A DNA stretch of 64,000 nt from Palsa-506 sp963707065 (GTDB taxonomy: Bacteria; Actinomycetota; Actinomycetes; Streptosporangiales; Streptosporangiaceae). The position numbers and the translations under genes are program-made. Below the pieces are notes generated by a model that had not been told where the DNA came from, did no database searches, and saw only the letters and a list, made by a program, of their open reading frames with translations. This document shows positions 52,456 through 61,530 of the stretch, piece after piece. Each line of letters starts with the position of its first letter. The stretch's first letter is position 1. The DNA is taken from positions 1 to 64,000 of the forward strand of contig CAVPPJ010000052.1 of NCBI GenBank assembly GCA_963707065.1, written 5' to 3'.

Positions 52456-52621
52456 GGGCCTGCGGCCGCCGTATCAGCGGAACGCTGAGTCTGAATTGTT
52501 ACCTGATGCACGCAAGTCTGCCCTCGCGGGACGCAACGCAGGCCTCTCGTGAAGCGTCTGTTCGGCAGAGCGCCCGTTGCACTGGGAGTTTCGGGCGCCA
52601 TTGACCGAGGAGGAGCGGGCC

Positions 52622-54112
52622 ATGAAAGGACCACGATGGAGGCTGCGGTGTGCGGCGGTGGCCGTTGCCGGGTGCACGGTCGCGGCGACAGCGCCGCTCA
52701 CGTTAGCGGCGGCTCAGTCCGCCGCGCCGGCGGCGGTACCGGGACCTACCTTGCAGCTGATAACGGCGCAGAGCCACATCACGACGCAGCGCTTCCGCGG
52801 CCAGGTCTTCCTCGACCCGGGCTTCTACGTGGCCTCACTCGGGTCCGCGCTGCAGTTCGACGTGCAGCGGGCGAGTTACACCAAGCCGATAACGATCACG
52901 CAGGTCATCCACCTGCCGGATGGCTCGACCACGTTGAGGCCGCTGCCGGCCACCATCCTGCACGGCTTCAGCGGCCTGCGGAACTTCCTGGACCTCACGG
53001 TGGCGGACTCCAGCGGCAAGGTCGTGGCAACGCACCGGTACCGGTTCTGCCCCGACGTATTCGACCCGCAGAAGGTCAGCCCGGGCAGCCCGACGACATC
53101 GCCGTACCCCGACGAGGGCTGTCACTTCGATCCCTTCCCGCTCGGCATGGTGTGGGGCATCCAGAAGGGCTGGGGCGCCGACCCGGCCGAGTTCAGTAAC
53201 CATACCTACCGGCTGCACCTCGGGACCTACCAGGTGACCGGGCGGATCACCAACAAGTACCGGCAGCTCCTCGGCATCTCCGCGGCCGACGCGACAGCGC
53301 ACGTCCAGGTCAAGGTAGTGAAGCCAGCGCCCTGCTGCGGTGACCGGCCGGTCCGGGGCCGTCCGCATGGCGGGAAGCTGCCGAAGCTGCCGCATGTCGC
53401 GACGCTGCGGAACCCGCCGCAGTCCGCGCTGCCGGACCTGGTGCCGCTGCCCTCGTGGGGAATCCGTGCTCTCCACTTCCGGAAGACGAGCACATCGCGT
53501 GCGGTGGACGAGCTGATGTTCGGCGCCACGGTGTGGATCGGCGGCAGCGGGCCCCTCGACGTCGAGGGATTCCGGTCGAACGGCTCGCAGACCATGAAGG
53601 CCTACCAGTACTTCTGGCGGGATGGCCACGTCATCGGCCGGGTCCCGGCCGGGACGATGGGTTTCTCCGACTACAACCAGTGGCACTTCAAGAGCTTCGC
53701 GCGCTACCAGCTGCTCGGCTCGGCCAAGACGGTGGCGGTGCGCAGCCACAAGGAGGGGTTCTGCATCGCTCCGACGGACGCGGTCAACCTGGCGCTGCCG
53801 GCCGCGGTGTGGCAGCCGTCATTCCTTGGGCTTGGCGGCGCCTGCGGCTCGCCTACTGCCCTGTCGGTGCAGGAGATGCTGCCGCTCGGCTGGGGGGACA
53901 CCTACTTCCAGTTCATCCCCGGCCAGGCGTTCAACATCACCCACGTGCCGAACGGCACCTACTACATCGAGGTGATCGTCAACCCGGAGAAGGTGCTGCA
54001 CGAGTCGGACACCAGCAACGACGTCTCGCTCCGTAAGGTCATTCTCGGCGGCACCCGGGGCCACCGGACCGTGCGGGTACCGGCCTTCGACGGCATCGAC
54101 CCTGAGCACTGA
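52622..54112 (+). CDS. Secreted lysyl oxidase-like protein
   Basis: A 496-residue exported protein. The signal peptide (CAAVAVAGCTVAATAPLTLA) ends near AAAQSAA. The first about 220 residues are beta-rich and unrecognised, with a Cys pair in YRFCPDVFDP and DEGCHFDPFP. The second half matches lysyl oxidases: LPDLVPLPSWGIRALHF, MGFSDYNQWHFKSFARYQLL, KEGFCIAPTDAVNLALP, LPLGWGDTYFQFIPGQAFNI, VPNGTYYIEVIVNPEKVLHE and SDTSNDVS. Lysyl oxidases are copper amine oxidases with a Lys-Tyr quinone. The metal-binding segment here reads QWHF where bacterial relatives, as I recall, have HWHF, so activity is uncertain. The ATG follows GAGGAG. Confidence 0.85.
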   Translation: MKGPRWRLRCAAVAVAGCTVAATAPLTLAAAQSAAPAAVPGPTLQLITAQSHITTQRFRGQVFLDPGFYVASLGSALQFDVQRASYTKPITITQVIHLPDGSTTLRPLPATILHGFSGLRNFLDLTVADSSGKVVATHRYRFCPDVFDPQKVSPGSPTTSPYPDEGCHFDPFPLGMVWGIQKGWGADPAEFSNHTYRLHLGTYQVTGRITNKYRQLLGISAADATAHVQVKVVKPAPCCGDRPVRGRPHGGKLPKLPHVATLRNPPQSALPDLVPLPSWGIRALHFRKTSTSRAVDELMFGATVWIGGSGPLDVEGFRSNGSQTMKAYQYFWRDGHVIGRVPAGTMGFSDYNQWHFKSFARYQLLGSAKTVAVRSHKEGFCIAPTDAVNLALPAAVWQPSFLGLGGACGSPTALSVQEMLPLGWGDTYFQFIPGQAFNITHVPNGTYYIEVIVNPEKVLHESDTSNDVSLRKVILGGTRGHRTVRVPAFDGIDPEH

Positions 54113-54120
54113 GGCAGGAT

Positions 54121-54167
54121 GACGGTGCCCGGGGGCCGACGGCATACTGGTGGCCCCGGGCACCGTC
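54121..54167. terminator. Strong hairpin after the lysyl oxidase-like gene
   Basis: GACGGTGCCCGGGGGCC pairs with GGCCCCGGGCACCGTC (one bulged G) around a 14-base loop, a 16-pair stem starting eight bases after the stop codon. It is the strongest terminator-like structure I see in the window; no T-run follows. Confidence 0.75.
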
Positions 54168-54287
54168 GCGTGCGGGCTCGCGCGATGCCCGGGTTCCATG
54201 CCCGGGCTTGGCCGGACGGACTGAGTCGGCACGTTGGCCGGGCGGACCGGACGGCAGTTAGCTGCCGAGAGCGACTGGGGGTACCGA

Positions 54288-55493
54288 GTGAGCAGAACCG
54301 TCCTGCGCGGCGGGCAGGTCTTCGACGGCACGGGCAGCCCGGCCGCGGCCGGTGACGTAGTCATCGAGAACGGCCGGATCCTGGCCGTCGGACCTGGCCT
54401 CGACGGCGACGAGCAGGCCGACATGACCGGCCTGACGCTGCTGCCAGGGCTGTTCGACTGCCACGTGCACGTCATGAGCTCGGGCGTCGACCTGCTACGC
54501 CGCCTGCAGCGGCCGTTCTCTTACCAGTTCTTCGAGGCGGCCGTGAACCTGCGGGCGACACTCGACTGCGGGATCACCACCGTGCGCGACGCGGGCGGCG
54601 CGGACATCGGCGTCCAGCGGGCCGTCGAGGACGGGCTGATCGACGGCCCGCGGCTGCGGATAGCGATCACGGTGCTGAGCCAGACGGCCGGGCATGGCGA
54701 TGGCTGGCTTCCGTCCGGGCTCTCGGTGTCCCTGCGGGTGCCCTACCCGGGCCGGCCTGCCGGGATCGTGGACGGCCCGGAGGAGATGCGCAAGCGGGTC
54801 AGGGAGATCGTCAGGGCGGGCGCAGATGTGATCAAGGTATGCACGTCCGGCGGCGTGCTCTCACCGCGCGACAACCCCCGGCACGCGCACTTCCGCCCCG
54901 ACGAGCTGGACGCCCTGATGGCCGAGGCAGCCGCGGCCGGCCTGCCGGTGATGGCCCACGCCCAGGCGACGGAGGGCATCAAGAACGCGATCCGGGCCGG
55001 CGTCCGTTCCGTCGAGCACGGTATCTACCTCGACGACGAGGCAATCTCCATGATGCTGCGGGCCGGCACCTGGCTGGTGCCGACGCTGATCGCGCCGGTC
55101 GCCGTGCTGGAAGCGGCCAAGGATGGCGTCCGGCTGCCCGACGGCGTCGCGGCCAAGGCGGAAGAAGTGGTCGGGGCGCACCGCGAGTCGTTCGCCAGGG
55201 CCGTGGCCGCCGGAGTGAAGGTGGCCATGGGCACCGACAGCGGCGTCGGGCCGCACGGGCAGAATCTGCGCGAGCTGACCCTGATGGCCGAGGGCGGCAT
55301 GACGCCGCGGGATGTGCTGGCCGCGGCCACCCGGTCGGCAGCCGAACTGCTCGGCATGCAGGACGAGGCCGGGGTCATCGGCCCGGGCATGCGCGCCGAC
55401 ATCGTCGCGGTCGCCGGGGACCCGCTCGACCTGGCGAACCTGAAGGCGAACATCCGCGCCGTCTACAAGGACGGCCGCCGGGTCCGCAGCTGA
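54288..55493 (+). CDS. Amidohydrolase family protein (imidazolonepropionase/prolidase-like)
   Basis: A TIM-barrel metal hydrolase of 401 residues. LTLLPGLFDCHVHVMSSG gives the HxH metal motif, GADVIKVCTSGGVLSP the carboxylated Lys, GLPVMAHAQATEGIKNAI and SVEHGIYLDDEA the two further His, and KVAMGTDSGVGPHGQN the catalytic Asp. This pattern is that of Xaa-Pro dipeptidase-like amidohydrolases. It may hydrolyse a dipeptide or cyclic amide. The GTG at 54288 follows a GGGGG run and places the first residues at the family start. Confidence 0.92.
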   Translation: MSRTVLRGGQVFDGTGSPAAAGDVVIENGRILAVGPGLDGDEQADMTGLTLLPGLFDCHVHVMSSGVDLLRRLQRPFSYQFFEAAVNLRATLDCGITTVRDAGGADIGVQRAVEDGLIDGPRLRIAITVLSQTAGHGDGWLPSGLSVSLRVPYPGRPAGIVDGPEEMRKRVREIVRAGADVIKVCTSGGVLSPRDNPRHAHFRPDELDALMAEAAAAGLPVMAHAQATEGIKNAIRAGVRSVEHGIYLDDEAISMMLRAGTWLVPTLIAPVAVLEAAKDGVRLPDGVAAKAEEVVGAHRESFARAVAAGVKVAMGTDSGVGPHGQNLRELTLMAEGGMTPRDVLAAATRSAAELLGMQDEAGVIGPGMRADIVAVAGDPLDLANLKANIRAVYKDGRRVRS

Positions 55494-55556
55494 CACCAGT
55501 CCCGGCCGCGGGTGCGCGGCTGCCTGCGGTCCCCCGGGGTGACCCCGGCGGAGCTA

Positions 55557-55573
55557 CTGCGGGCTACCCGCAG
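55557..55573. terminator. Hairpin between convergent genes
   Basis: CTGCGGG and CCCGCAG form a perfect seven-pair stem with a three-base loop, about 60 bases from the amidohydrolase stop and 45 bases from the beta-helix gene stop. It may serve both genes. Confidence 0.4.
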
Positions 55574-55617
55574 GATCGCCGCCCGCGGAACCCAGCTGCC
55601 CAGATAGTCGCGGCGGC

Positions 55618-56670
55618 TCAGTTGAGCGTGGAGTCGATGATGACCGGGTGGCCGGCGCCGAGGAAGAAGATGCCGGGGTAACCGGCCGTGTGGAAGCTGG
55701 CACTGGGGTTGTTGTGCAGCGTCGACTGCTCGATCCGCAGGCTGCCGGTGAGGTTGTCGCTGACGAAGAAGATCGCCCCGCCGCCCTCCTTGGCGTGGTT
55801 GTGCCGGATGATCGAGTTGTAGATCTTGACGGTGTACTGGTCCCCGTCGGTGTAAATGGCGCCGCCGCTGCCGCCACCCGGGGTGCCGGAGTTCGCCGGG
55901 TTGGCGCCCCATCCGATGGCCCTGTTGTGGGCCATCAGGCTGTCGCGGATCACCCACGAGACTCCGATGCTGCTCAGCGCGCCGCCGTTCGAGCACACCC
56001 CGCGCCGGAACGTGCTGTTAATGATGTGCACCGGCCGTCCGTGGTACTCACTCAGCGCGCGGATGGCCGCGCCGCCCAGGTCCGGTCCGGTGGAGTCGCA
56101 GCGGTTGCCGGTGAAGTGCGAGTTGACCACCCGCAGGCGGCCGCCGCGGGCGAAGATGGCGCCACCGCCGCCGCCGTCGAAATGGTGTCCAGTGGAGTTC
56201 CCGTCGGCGAAGGTGAGATTCCGGACGGTCAGCCGCGGCGTTGACTGGTCCTGGCAGTGCGACGTCGTCCACACCTGATGCGGGTCGCAGGTGTCCATGT
56301 ACAGGATCCGGCGCACGCCGCCGCCGCTGAGCGTCACCTTCCCGCCACCGTCCAGGACGACCCGCGCACTGGTATTGCGGACCTTCGCGGTGGCCGTCAT
56401 CGTGATGGTCACCGGGCTGGGCCCGCAGGAAAAGGTGATCATGCCGCCGGCGGCGACCGCCGCGACCACCGCCTGCGATGTGCAGCTCGCCGCCGTGCCG
56501 TCCCCGATGACCCGGGCCGGAACTGAGCCGCCGGACGGCGAGGTCAGTGCTTTCCCGCTGGCCGCCGCGAGAGACGCGGCGACGGGATGTGCCATCGTCC
56601 CGCACGCCGAGACGGCCACCGCCGAGGCAACGGCAATCAGGAGCACTGCGGCGTTACGCATGCATCGCAT
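55618..56670 (-). CDS. Right-handed beta-helix lipoprotein
   Basis: A 350-residue exported protein. The N-terminus AAVLLIAVASAVAVSACG contains a lipobox ending at Cys, so it is probably lipid-anchored. The body is a parallel beta-helix of polymorphic-outer-membrane/pectate-lyase-like coils: RLTVRNLTFADGNSTG, GGGGAIFARGGRLRVVNSHF, GRPVHIINSTFRRGVCSNGG, SGGAIYTDGDQYTVKIYNSI, EGGGAIFFVSDNLTG, and it ends in a final coil VIIDSTLN. The GGAI and N-x-x-F ladder repeats are regular. No catalytic residues were identified. It could be a polysaccharide-binding or lyase-like surface protein. Confidence 0.82.
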   Translation of the reverse strand: MRCMRNAAVLLIAVASAVAVSACGTMAHPVAASLAAASGKALTSPSGGSVPARVIGDGTAASCTSQAVVAAVAAGGMITFSCGPSPVTITMTATAKVRNTSARVVLDGGGKVTLSGGGVRRILYMDTCDPHQVWTTSHCQDQSTPRLTVRNLTFADGNSTGHHFDGGGGGAIFARGGRLRVVNSHFTGNRCDSTGPDLGGAAIRALSEYHGRPVHIINSTFRRGVCSNGGALSSIGVSWVIRDSLMAHNRAIGWGANPANSGTPGGGSGGAIYTDGDQYTVKIYNSIIRHNHAKEGGGAIFFVSDNLTGSLRIEQSTLHNNPSASFHTAGYPGIFFLGAGHPVIIDSTLN

Positions 56671-56956
56671 GGGGCCACATGCTAGCCGCGGAGCCAGTGA
56701 TCGCATGGGCCTTTGCCCGGACCCGCGGCCATCGTCGCGGTGCATTCGCGCCCGCCGGCCGGACCGGGTCCTTACGATGGCGGACGAGCAGGAGCGCCGA
56801 ATCGTGAGGTGCGGACCGTGCTCGGCCCTTCGGTGCGCTTGAAGCAGGGAGCGGGTGAATTTCACTGCGATCGAGCGGGCGCTGCTGGGCACACTTAGCC
56901 AAGTCCACGCCTGCCGCCGCGAGCCATCCCGCATGAGCCACTTCCGGAGAGAAGCC

Positions 56957-57880
56957 ATGACTGAGCACCTACTGGAGCCCGCGCCGGAGACGACGGCCGA
57001 CGTTTTCTCGCGCGAACGGCCGCCGGTGCTGACTGTCGATCCTGGCGACACCATCGTGGTCCGGTCGCTGGACGCGTCGGGTCACCTCGCGCGCCAGCGG
57101 AGCCCCGGCGAGAAGGTCCCGACCATGTTCAGCGCCGGCCGGGGGCACTGCCTGACCGGTCCCGTAGCGGTACGCGGCGCCGCGCCCGGCGACGTGCTCG
57201 CCGTGCGCCTGGTAGCGCTGCGGCCCGCCGACTGGGGCTTTACCGTCGCGGCCGCCAGGGACACCCCGCTGACCCGGCGCCTCGGGCTGCACGAGGGGCC
57301 GCCGTCCTGGCTGCTGTGGGAGATCGACGCGGACGCGGGCAGCGCGACGAACAACTACGGCCACACCATCCGGATCGCGCCGTTCCTCGGCGTCACCGGA
57401 GTGGCCTGGGACGAGCCCGGCGAGCACTCGACCATCCCGCCCCGCGGCGTTGGCGGCGGCAACATCGACTGCAAGGAGCTGGTCGCCGGCTCGACCCTTT
57501 ACCTGCCGGTGACCGTGCCCGGCGCGCTGCTCAGCCTCGGCGACGGGCATGCCGCGCAGGGCGACGGCGAGGTGGCGGGCACCGCGATCGAGTGCGGCAT
57601 GACCACCGAGGTGAGACTGGACGTGATAGCAGCCCCGCCGGTGCCGGGGGTGCACGCGGAAACCCCGGCCGGCCGGATCACCTTCGGCTTCAGCCCGGAC
57701 CTGAACGCGGCGATGGGCGACGCGCTCGACGCCATGCTGGGCTGGCTGCAGGGCCTCTACCAGCTGGACAAGGCCGCTGCGCTGGCGCTGGCCAGCCCCG
57801 TGGTGGACCTGCGCGTCACCCAGGTGGCGAACCAGGCCTGGGGAGTGCACGCTCTGCTGCCGCACGGCGCCATCTCCTAA
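56957..57880 (+). CDS. Acetamidase/formamidase family protein
   Basis: A 307-residue FmdA-like amidase that hydrolyses formamide, acetamide or related small amides to acid plus ammonia. Characteristic blocks are VDPGDTIVVRSLDASGH, LTGPVAVRGAAPGDVLAVRL, RIAPFLGVTGVAWDEPGEHS, PPRGVGGGNIDCKELVAGST, LLSLGDGHAAQGDGEVAGTA and ECGMTTEVRLDV. The GGGNID and GDGHAAQGDGE motifs contain the conserved acidic residues. The ATG follows a GGAGAGAAG. It heads a same-strand run with proline racemase, GST-like and cytosine-deaminase-like genes. Confidence 0.93.
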   Translation: MTEHLLEPAPETTADVFSRERPPVLTVDPGDTIVVRSLDASGHLARQRSPGEKVPTMFSAGRGHCLTGPVAVRGAAPGDVLAVRLVALRPADWGFTVAAARDTPLTRRLGLHEGPPSWLLWEIDADAGSATNNYGHTIRIAPFLGVTGVAWDEPGEHSTIPPRGVGGGNIDCKELVAGSTLYLPVTVPGALLSLGDGHAAQGDGEVAGTAIECGMTTEVRLDVIAAPPVPGVHAETPAGRITFGFSPDLNAAMGDALDAMLGWLQGLYQLDKAAALALASPVVDLRVTQVANQAWGVHALLPHGAIS

Positions 57881-57939
57881 CGGCAGCTGGCCGCGCCGCC
57901 AGGCCCCGATCCCAGGACACGACACCGAGGAATCAGTCA

Positions 57940-58971
57940 ATGAGCCGACTCCACCGCCCCGCCCTCGTGAGTACCGTCGACTATCACACCGCGGGCGAGC
58001 CGTTCCGTATCGTGACCGGCGGGGTTCCCGGCCTTCCCGGTGCAACGGTGGCCGACCGCCGGGTGCACGCGGCGGCGCACCTCGACCACGTGCGCCGGCT
58101 ACTCGTGCAGGAACCGCGCGGCCATGGCGGGATGTACGGGTGCTTCACCACCCCGCCGGACGATCGGGACGCCGAGTTCGGCGCGGTCTTCTTTCATCAG
58201 TCCGGGTTCTCCACGGCCTGCGGCCATGGCACGATCGCGCTGGCCACCTGGGCGGTTGACGCCGGCCTGGTGGCGGCGGATGCGGGCAAGTTCAGCATCG
58301 ACGTGCCGTCCGGCCGGATCTTCGTGCGGGTCGAGTGCGGCGATGACGGCCGGGCCGGGCCGGTCAGCTTCCGTAATGTCCCGGCGTGGGTCCACCAGCG
58401 CGGCATCGAATTGCGGCTGCCATCCGGCGCGGTGACCGTCGATATCGCGTTCGGCGGTGCTTTCTACGCCTCACTGCCGGCCAGCGCGCTCGGCCTCCGC
58501 GTCACGCCTGACCGGCTGCCGCAACTCGTCGAGGCCGGGCGGTTCATCCAGCGGCAGCTCGACTCCTCCGGCGCCGCACGGCACCACTCCGACGGCCGGC
58601 TCAGCGGAATCTACGGCGTCATCCTGCATGAGGACCTGCCCGGTGCGGGGGAGTGCCTGGTACAGCGCAACGTGACCGTCTTCGGCGATGGCCAGATTGA
58701 CCGTTCCCCCTGCGGCAGCGGCACGAGCGCCAGGCTCGCGCTGCTGGCGGGTCACGGTCTCGCGGAGGGCCAGCGGCTGGTGCACGAGAGCATCATCGGC
58801 AGCAGGTTCGAGGCCCGGATCACCAGCACGGTGTCTGACCACGGCCGGCCGGCCGTGGTCACCGAGGTAACCGGCAGCGCGTCGATGACGGGACTGCACC
58901 AGTTCGTCCTGGATCCCCGTGATCCCCTCGGCACTGGATTCACCCTGGGCGCCGGCTCAGTCCTCGGCTGA
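57940..58971 (+). CDS. Proline racemase family protein
   Basis: A 343-residue racemase/epimerase fold. VSTVDYHTAGEPFRIVTGG is the N-terminus and GHGGMYGCFTTPPDD is family-typical. The two catalytic cysteines are present: SGFSTACGHGTIALATWAV and IDRSPCGSGTSARLALLAGH. Both Cys (not Thr) at these positions argue for a racemase or 4-hydroxyproline 2-epimerase rather than trans-3-hydroxyproline dehydratase. The downstream genes expected for hydroxyproline catabolism are not present here, so a proline-like substrate is inferred only from the family. It follows the amidase by about 60 bases. Confidence 0.92.
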   Translation: MSRLHRPALVSTVDYHTAGEPFRIVTGGVPGLPGATVADRRVHAAAHLDHVRRLLVQEPRGHGGMYGCFTTPPDDRDAEFGAVFFHQSGFSTACGHGTIALATWAVDAGLVAADAGKFSIDVPSGRIFVRVECGDDGRAGPVSFRNVPAWVHQRGIELRLPSGAVTVDIAFGGAFYASLPASALGLRVTPDRLPQLVEAGRFIQRQLDSSGAARHHSDGRLSGIYGVILHEDLPGAGECLVQRNVTVFGDGQIDRSPCGSGTSARLALLAGHGLAEGQRLVHESIIGSRFEARITSTVSDHGRPAVVTEVTGSASMTGLHQFVLDPRDPLGTGFTLGAGSVLG

Positions 58972-59122
58972 CCCTCAGAGCCGCGATGCGAGCAGCCCGC
59001 AACGGACCCACGAGATTGCCGAGCCCGGCATCGACGTCCTCGGCGGGCGCCGTTGCGGCCGTCGGCGGCGAGCGACGATGATGGCGATAAGGGCGGCGGC
59101 GCGCGGACACGGAGGCAGCGAC

Positions 59123-60130
59123 ATGACGACGACGGCTGAGCAGGCGGCTTCCCCGCGATACGCCAGCCCGGTGGACTTCGGCACTTACGGGCAGTACGGC
59201 GCCGGGCGCGGCTTCGATTCCGGTCAGGCCTTCAAGCGCCCCCGCTACCCGTTCCGCGGCCGGATCACCGCCGACGGCTCCAGCGGATACCGCGCCGAGC
59301 CGGGCCGCTACCACCTCTATATCTCCTGGGGCTGTCCCTGGGCACAGCGGACCGCGATCGTCCGCAAGCTCATGGGCCTGGAAGACGTCGTGTCGCTGTC
59401 CCACGTCGATGACCGGCGGGACGGGCGCGGCTGGGCATTCCGGGCCAGCCGCGGCGCTGACCCGGTCAACGGCTTTACCCTGCTGGCGCAGGCGTACGAG
59501 GCGACCGAGCCCGGCTTCAGCGGCCATGTCTCGGTGCCGGTGCTGTGGGACCGGCAGACCGCGGTGATCGTCAGCAACAACTTCCCCGACATCACCATCG
59601 ACCTGGGCACCGCGTTCGGCGAGTACGGCGATCCGTCCGTCGACCTCTACCCGGCGGCGCTGCGCGGCGAGATCGACGCGCTCAACGAGCGGGTGTACGA
59701 GACAGTCAACGACGGGACCTACCGGGTGGCCGGTGCCACCACCGAGCAGGACTACGAGCAGCTCCGGCACCGCCTGATCGGCACCTTTGAGTACCTGGAG
59801 GAACGGCTGGCGCGCCGCCGGTACCTGTTCGGCGCGGCAGTGACCGAGGCGGATGTACGGCTCTGGCCGACGCTTGCTCGTTTTGATCTCGGATACAACC
59901 CGCTTGCCAAGATCAGTACGCGGCGGCTGGTCGATTTCCCGGTGCTGTGGGCCTACGCCCGCGACCTTTACCAGCGGCCAGCCTTCAGGGAAACGACGGA
60001 ATTCTCGTCCTTCGCCCGGTTCGGCGCGGGTCCCACGCCGAGCTTCGTCAACGACGCCGACTGGCGGATCCGGGTCGAGCCCTACCAGGCCGACTGGGAC
60101 TCCCCGCACGGCCGGCAACTGCTCAGCTGA
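59123..60130 (+). CDS. Glutathione S-transferase family protein (glutathionyl-hydroquinone reductase-like)
   Basis: A 335-residue Xi-class GST relative. The thioredoxin-like domain has LYISWGCPWAQRTAIVRKLM with the catalytic Cys in CPWA, SVPVLWDRQTAVIVSNNFPD, and the all-helical domain includes YLFGAAVTEADVRLWPTLAR and FDLGYNPLAKISTRRL. Actinobacteria use mycothiol instead of glutathione, and homologues act as mycothiol-linked reductases of quinone conjugates. The ATG at 59123 follows GGAGG. It overlaps nothing and is five bases upstream of the deaminase-like gene, so the two are likely co-translated. Confidence 0.9.
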   Translation: MTTTAEQAASPRYASPVDFGTYGQYGAGRGFDSGQAFKRPRYPFRGRITADGSSGYRAEPGRYHLYISWGCPWAQRTAIVRKLMGLEDVVSLSHVDDRRDGRGWAFRASRGADPVNGFTLLAQAYEATEPGFSGHVSVPVLWDRQTAVIVSNNFPDITIDLGTAFGEYGDPSVDLYPAALRGEIDALNERVYETVNDGTYRVAGATTEQDYEQLRHRLIGTFEYLEERLARRRYLFGAAVTEADVRLWPTLARFDLGYNPLAKISTRRLVDFPVLWAYARDLYQRPAFRETTEFSSFARFGAGPTPSFVNDADWRIRVEPYQADWDSPHGRQLLS

Positions 60131-60135
60131 CCGCG

Positions 60136-61479
60136 GTGATCGATCTTGCGGTCCGCGGAGTCCGGCTCACGGATGCCCCGGACGGGGGGCTGAGCGACCT
60201 GCTCGTGGACCAGGGACGGTTCGTCGCCGTGGTCCCGGCCGCGGCTGGCGGCGATGGTGATGACCAGGGGCTGCAGCCCCGGACGGTCATTGATGCCCGC
60301 GGCGCCTTCGCGTCGCCTCCCTACGTCGAGCCGCATGTGCATCTGGATGCCACCCTGACCGCGGGCGAGCCCCGGTGGAATGTCAGCGGCACCCTCTGGG
60401 AGGGGATTGCCTGCTGGGCCGACCGCAAGGCGACGCTCAGCAGGGCGGACGTCATCGACCGGGCTACCGAAGTGCTCCGCTGGCAGGTGGCGAACGGCGT
60501 GCTGCACGTTCGCAGTCACGTTGACGTGACCGATCCGGGCCTGGTGGCGCTTGATGCGCTGCTCGAGGTCAGGGACCGGGTGAAGGACGTCGTTAACCTG
60601 CAGCTTGTCGCGTTTCCGCAGGAAGGGATCTGCTCGTTCCCGGGCGGCGACCGGCTGGTAGAGGAGGCCGCGGTCCGGGGCGTCGACGTGATCGGCGCCA
60701 TCCCGCACTTCGAGGACACCCGGGAGGACGGGGTCCGGTCGCTGGAGATTGCCGTCGACATCGCGGTCCGGCACGGGCTGATGCTGGACGCGCATTGCGA
60801 CGAGATCGACGACGAGCAGTCGCGGTTCGCCGAGGTGCTCGCGACGCTTGCGGCGCGCAGCGGGCTGCGGGCGAGGGCAACGGCAAGCCACACCACGGCG
60901 ATGGGCTCGTATAACCCCGCCTACGCCCTGAAACTCGAGCGGATCCTGGCCAGGTCCGGCGTCAACCTGGTCTGCAACCCGATGGTCAACCTGCACCTGC
61001 AGGGCCGTCTCGACGATTACCCGAAGCGCCGGGGGCTGACTCGAGTCAAGGAAATCCTGGCGGCGGGCATCAACGTGGCGTTCGGCCACGACGACATCAT
61101 GGATCCCTGGTACCCGCTCGGCACCGGGAACCCCGTGCAGGTCGCCTTCGTCGGGGCGCATGCCACCCAGCTCACGTCGCCAGGAGAGGTCGCCGAGTGC
61201 TTCCGCATGGTGACTGACCGGGCAGCCGCCGTGCTGAGTCTCGGCGAGGAATACGGCATCGTGGCCGGCCGTCCGGCGAGTTTCGTCCTGCTGCCGGCCA
61301 GCGGCCCGTTCGACGTGATCCGGCGGCACGTCCGGCCGTCCCATGTCGTGGCGCACGGGAAGCTGGTGGCCTCGACTCCGCCGTCGGTGACGACCCTGCA
61401 CTGGCCCGGGCACCCGGCCGAGCCGGTGGATTTCGTCCGCCGCCGCGAGGCGGTCAGCGCCACCTGGCGGGATCAGTGA
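60136..61479 (+). CDS. codA: Cytosine deaminase-like amidohydrolase
   Basis: A 447-residue amidohydrolase of the CodA type. EPHVHLDATLTAGEPRWNVS holds the first HxH metal motif, LMLDAHCDEIDDEQSRFAEV the His-Cys-Asp-Glu site with catalytic Glu, ASHTTAMGSYNPAYAL another His, and NVAFGHDDIMDPWYPLGTGN the Asp of the metal. This arrangement is typical of cytosine/isoguanine or creatinine-like deaminases. The GTG start lies five bases after the GST-like stop, so it is probably coupled. Confidence 0.9.
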   Translation: MIDLAVRGVRLTDAPDGGLSDLLVDQGRFVAVVPAAAGGDGDDQGLQPRTVIDARGAFASPPYVEPHVHLDATLTAGEPRWNVSGTLWEGIACWADRKATLSRADVIDRATEVLRWQVANGVLHVRSHVDVTDPGLVALDALLEVRDRVKDVVNLQLVAFPQEGICSFPGGDRLVEEAAVRGVDVIGAIPHFEDTREDGVRSLEIAVDIAVRHGLMLDAHCDEIDDEQSRFAEVLATLAARSGLRARATASHTTAMGSYNPAYALKLERILARSGVNLVCNPMVNLHLQGRLDDYPKRRGLTRVKEILAAGINVAFGHDDIMDPWYPLGTGNPVQVAFVGAHATQLTSPGEVAECFRMVTDRAAAVLSLGEEYGIVAGRPASFVLLPASGPFDVIRRHVRPSHVVAHGKLVASTPPSVTTLHWPGHPAEPVDFVRRREAVSATWRDQ

Positions 61480-61530
61480 CGCCAGCGCGGTCCGGCCCTA
61501 CTGTGAGCCGGTGGCCTGGCACGCATGCCC

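Noticed and set aside
52440..52620. An ECF-type GGAAC promoter upstream of the lysyl-oxidase-like gene
   Set aside because: GGAAC is present within TCAGCGGAACGCTGA, but no convincing -10 at correct spacing was found.
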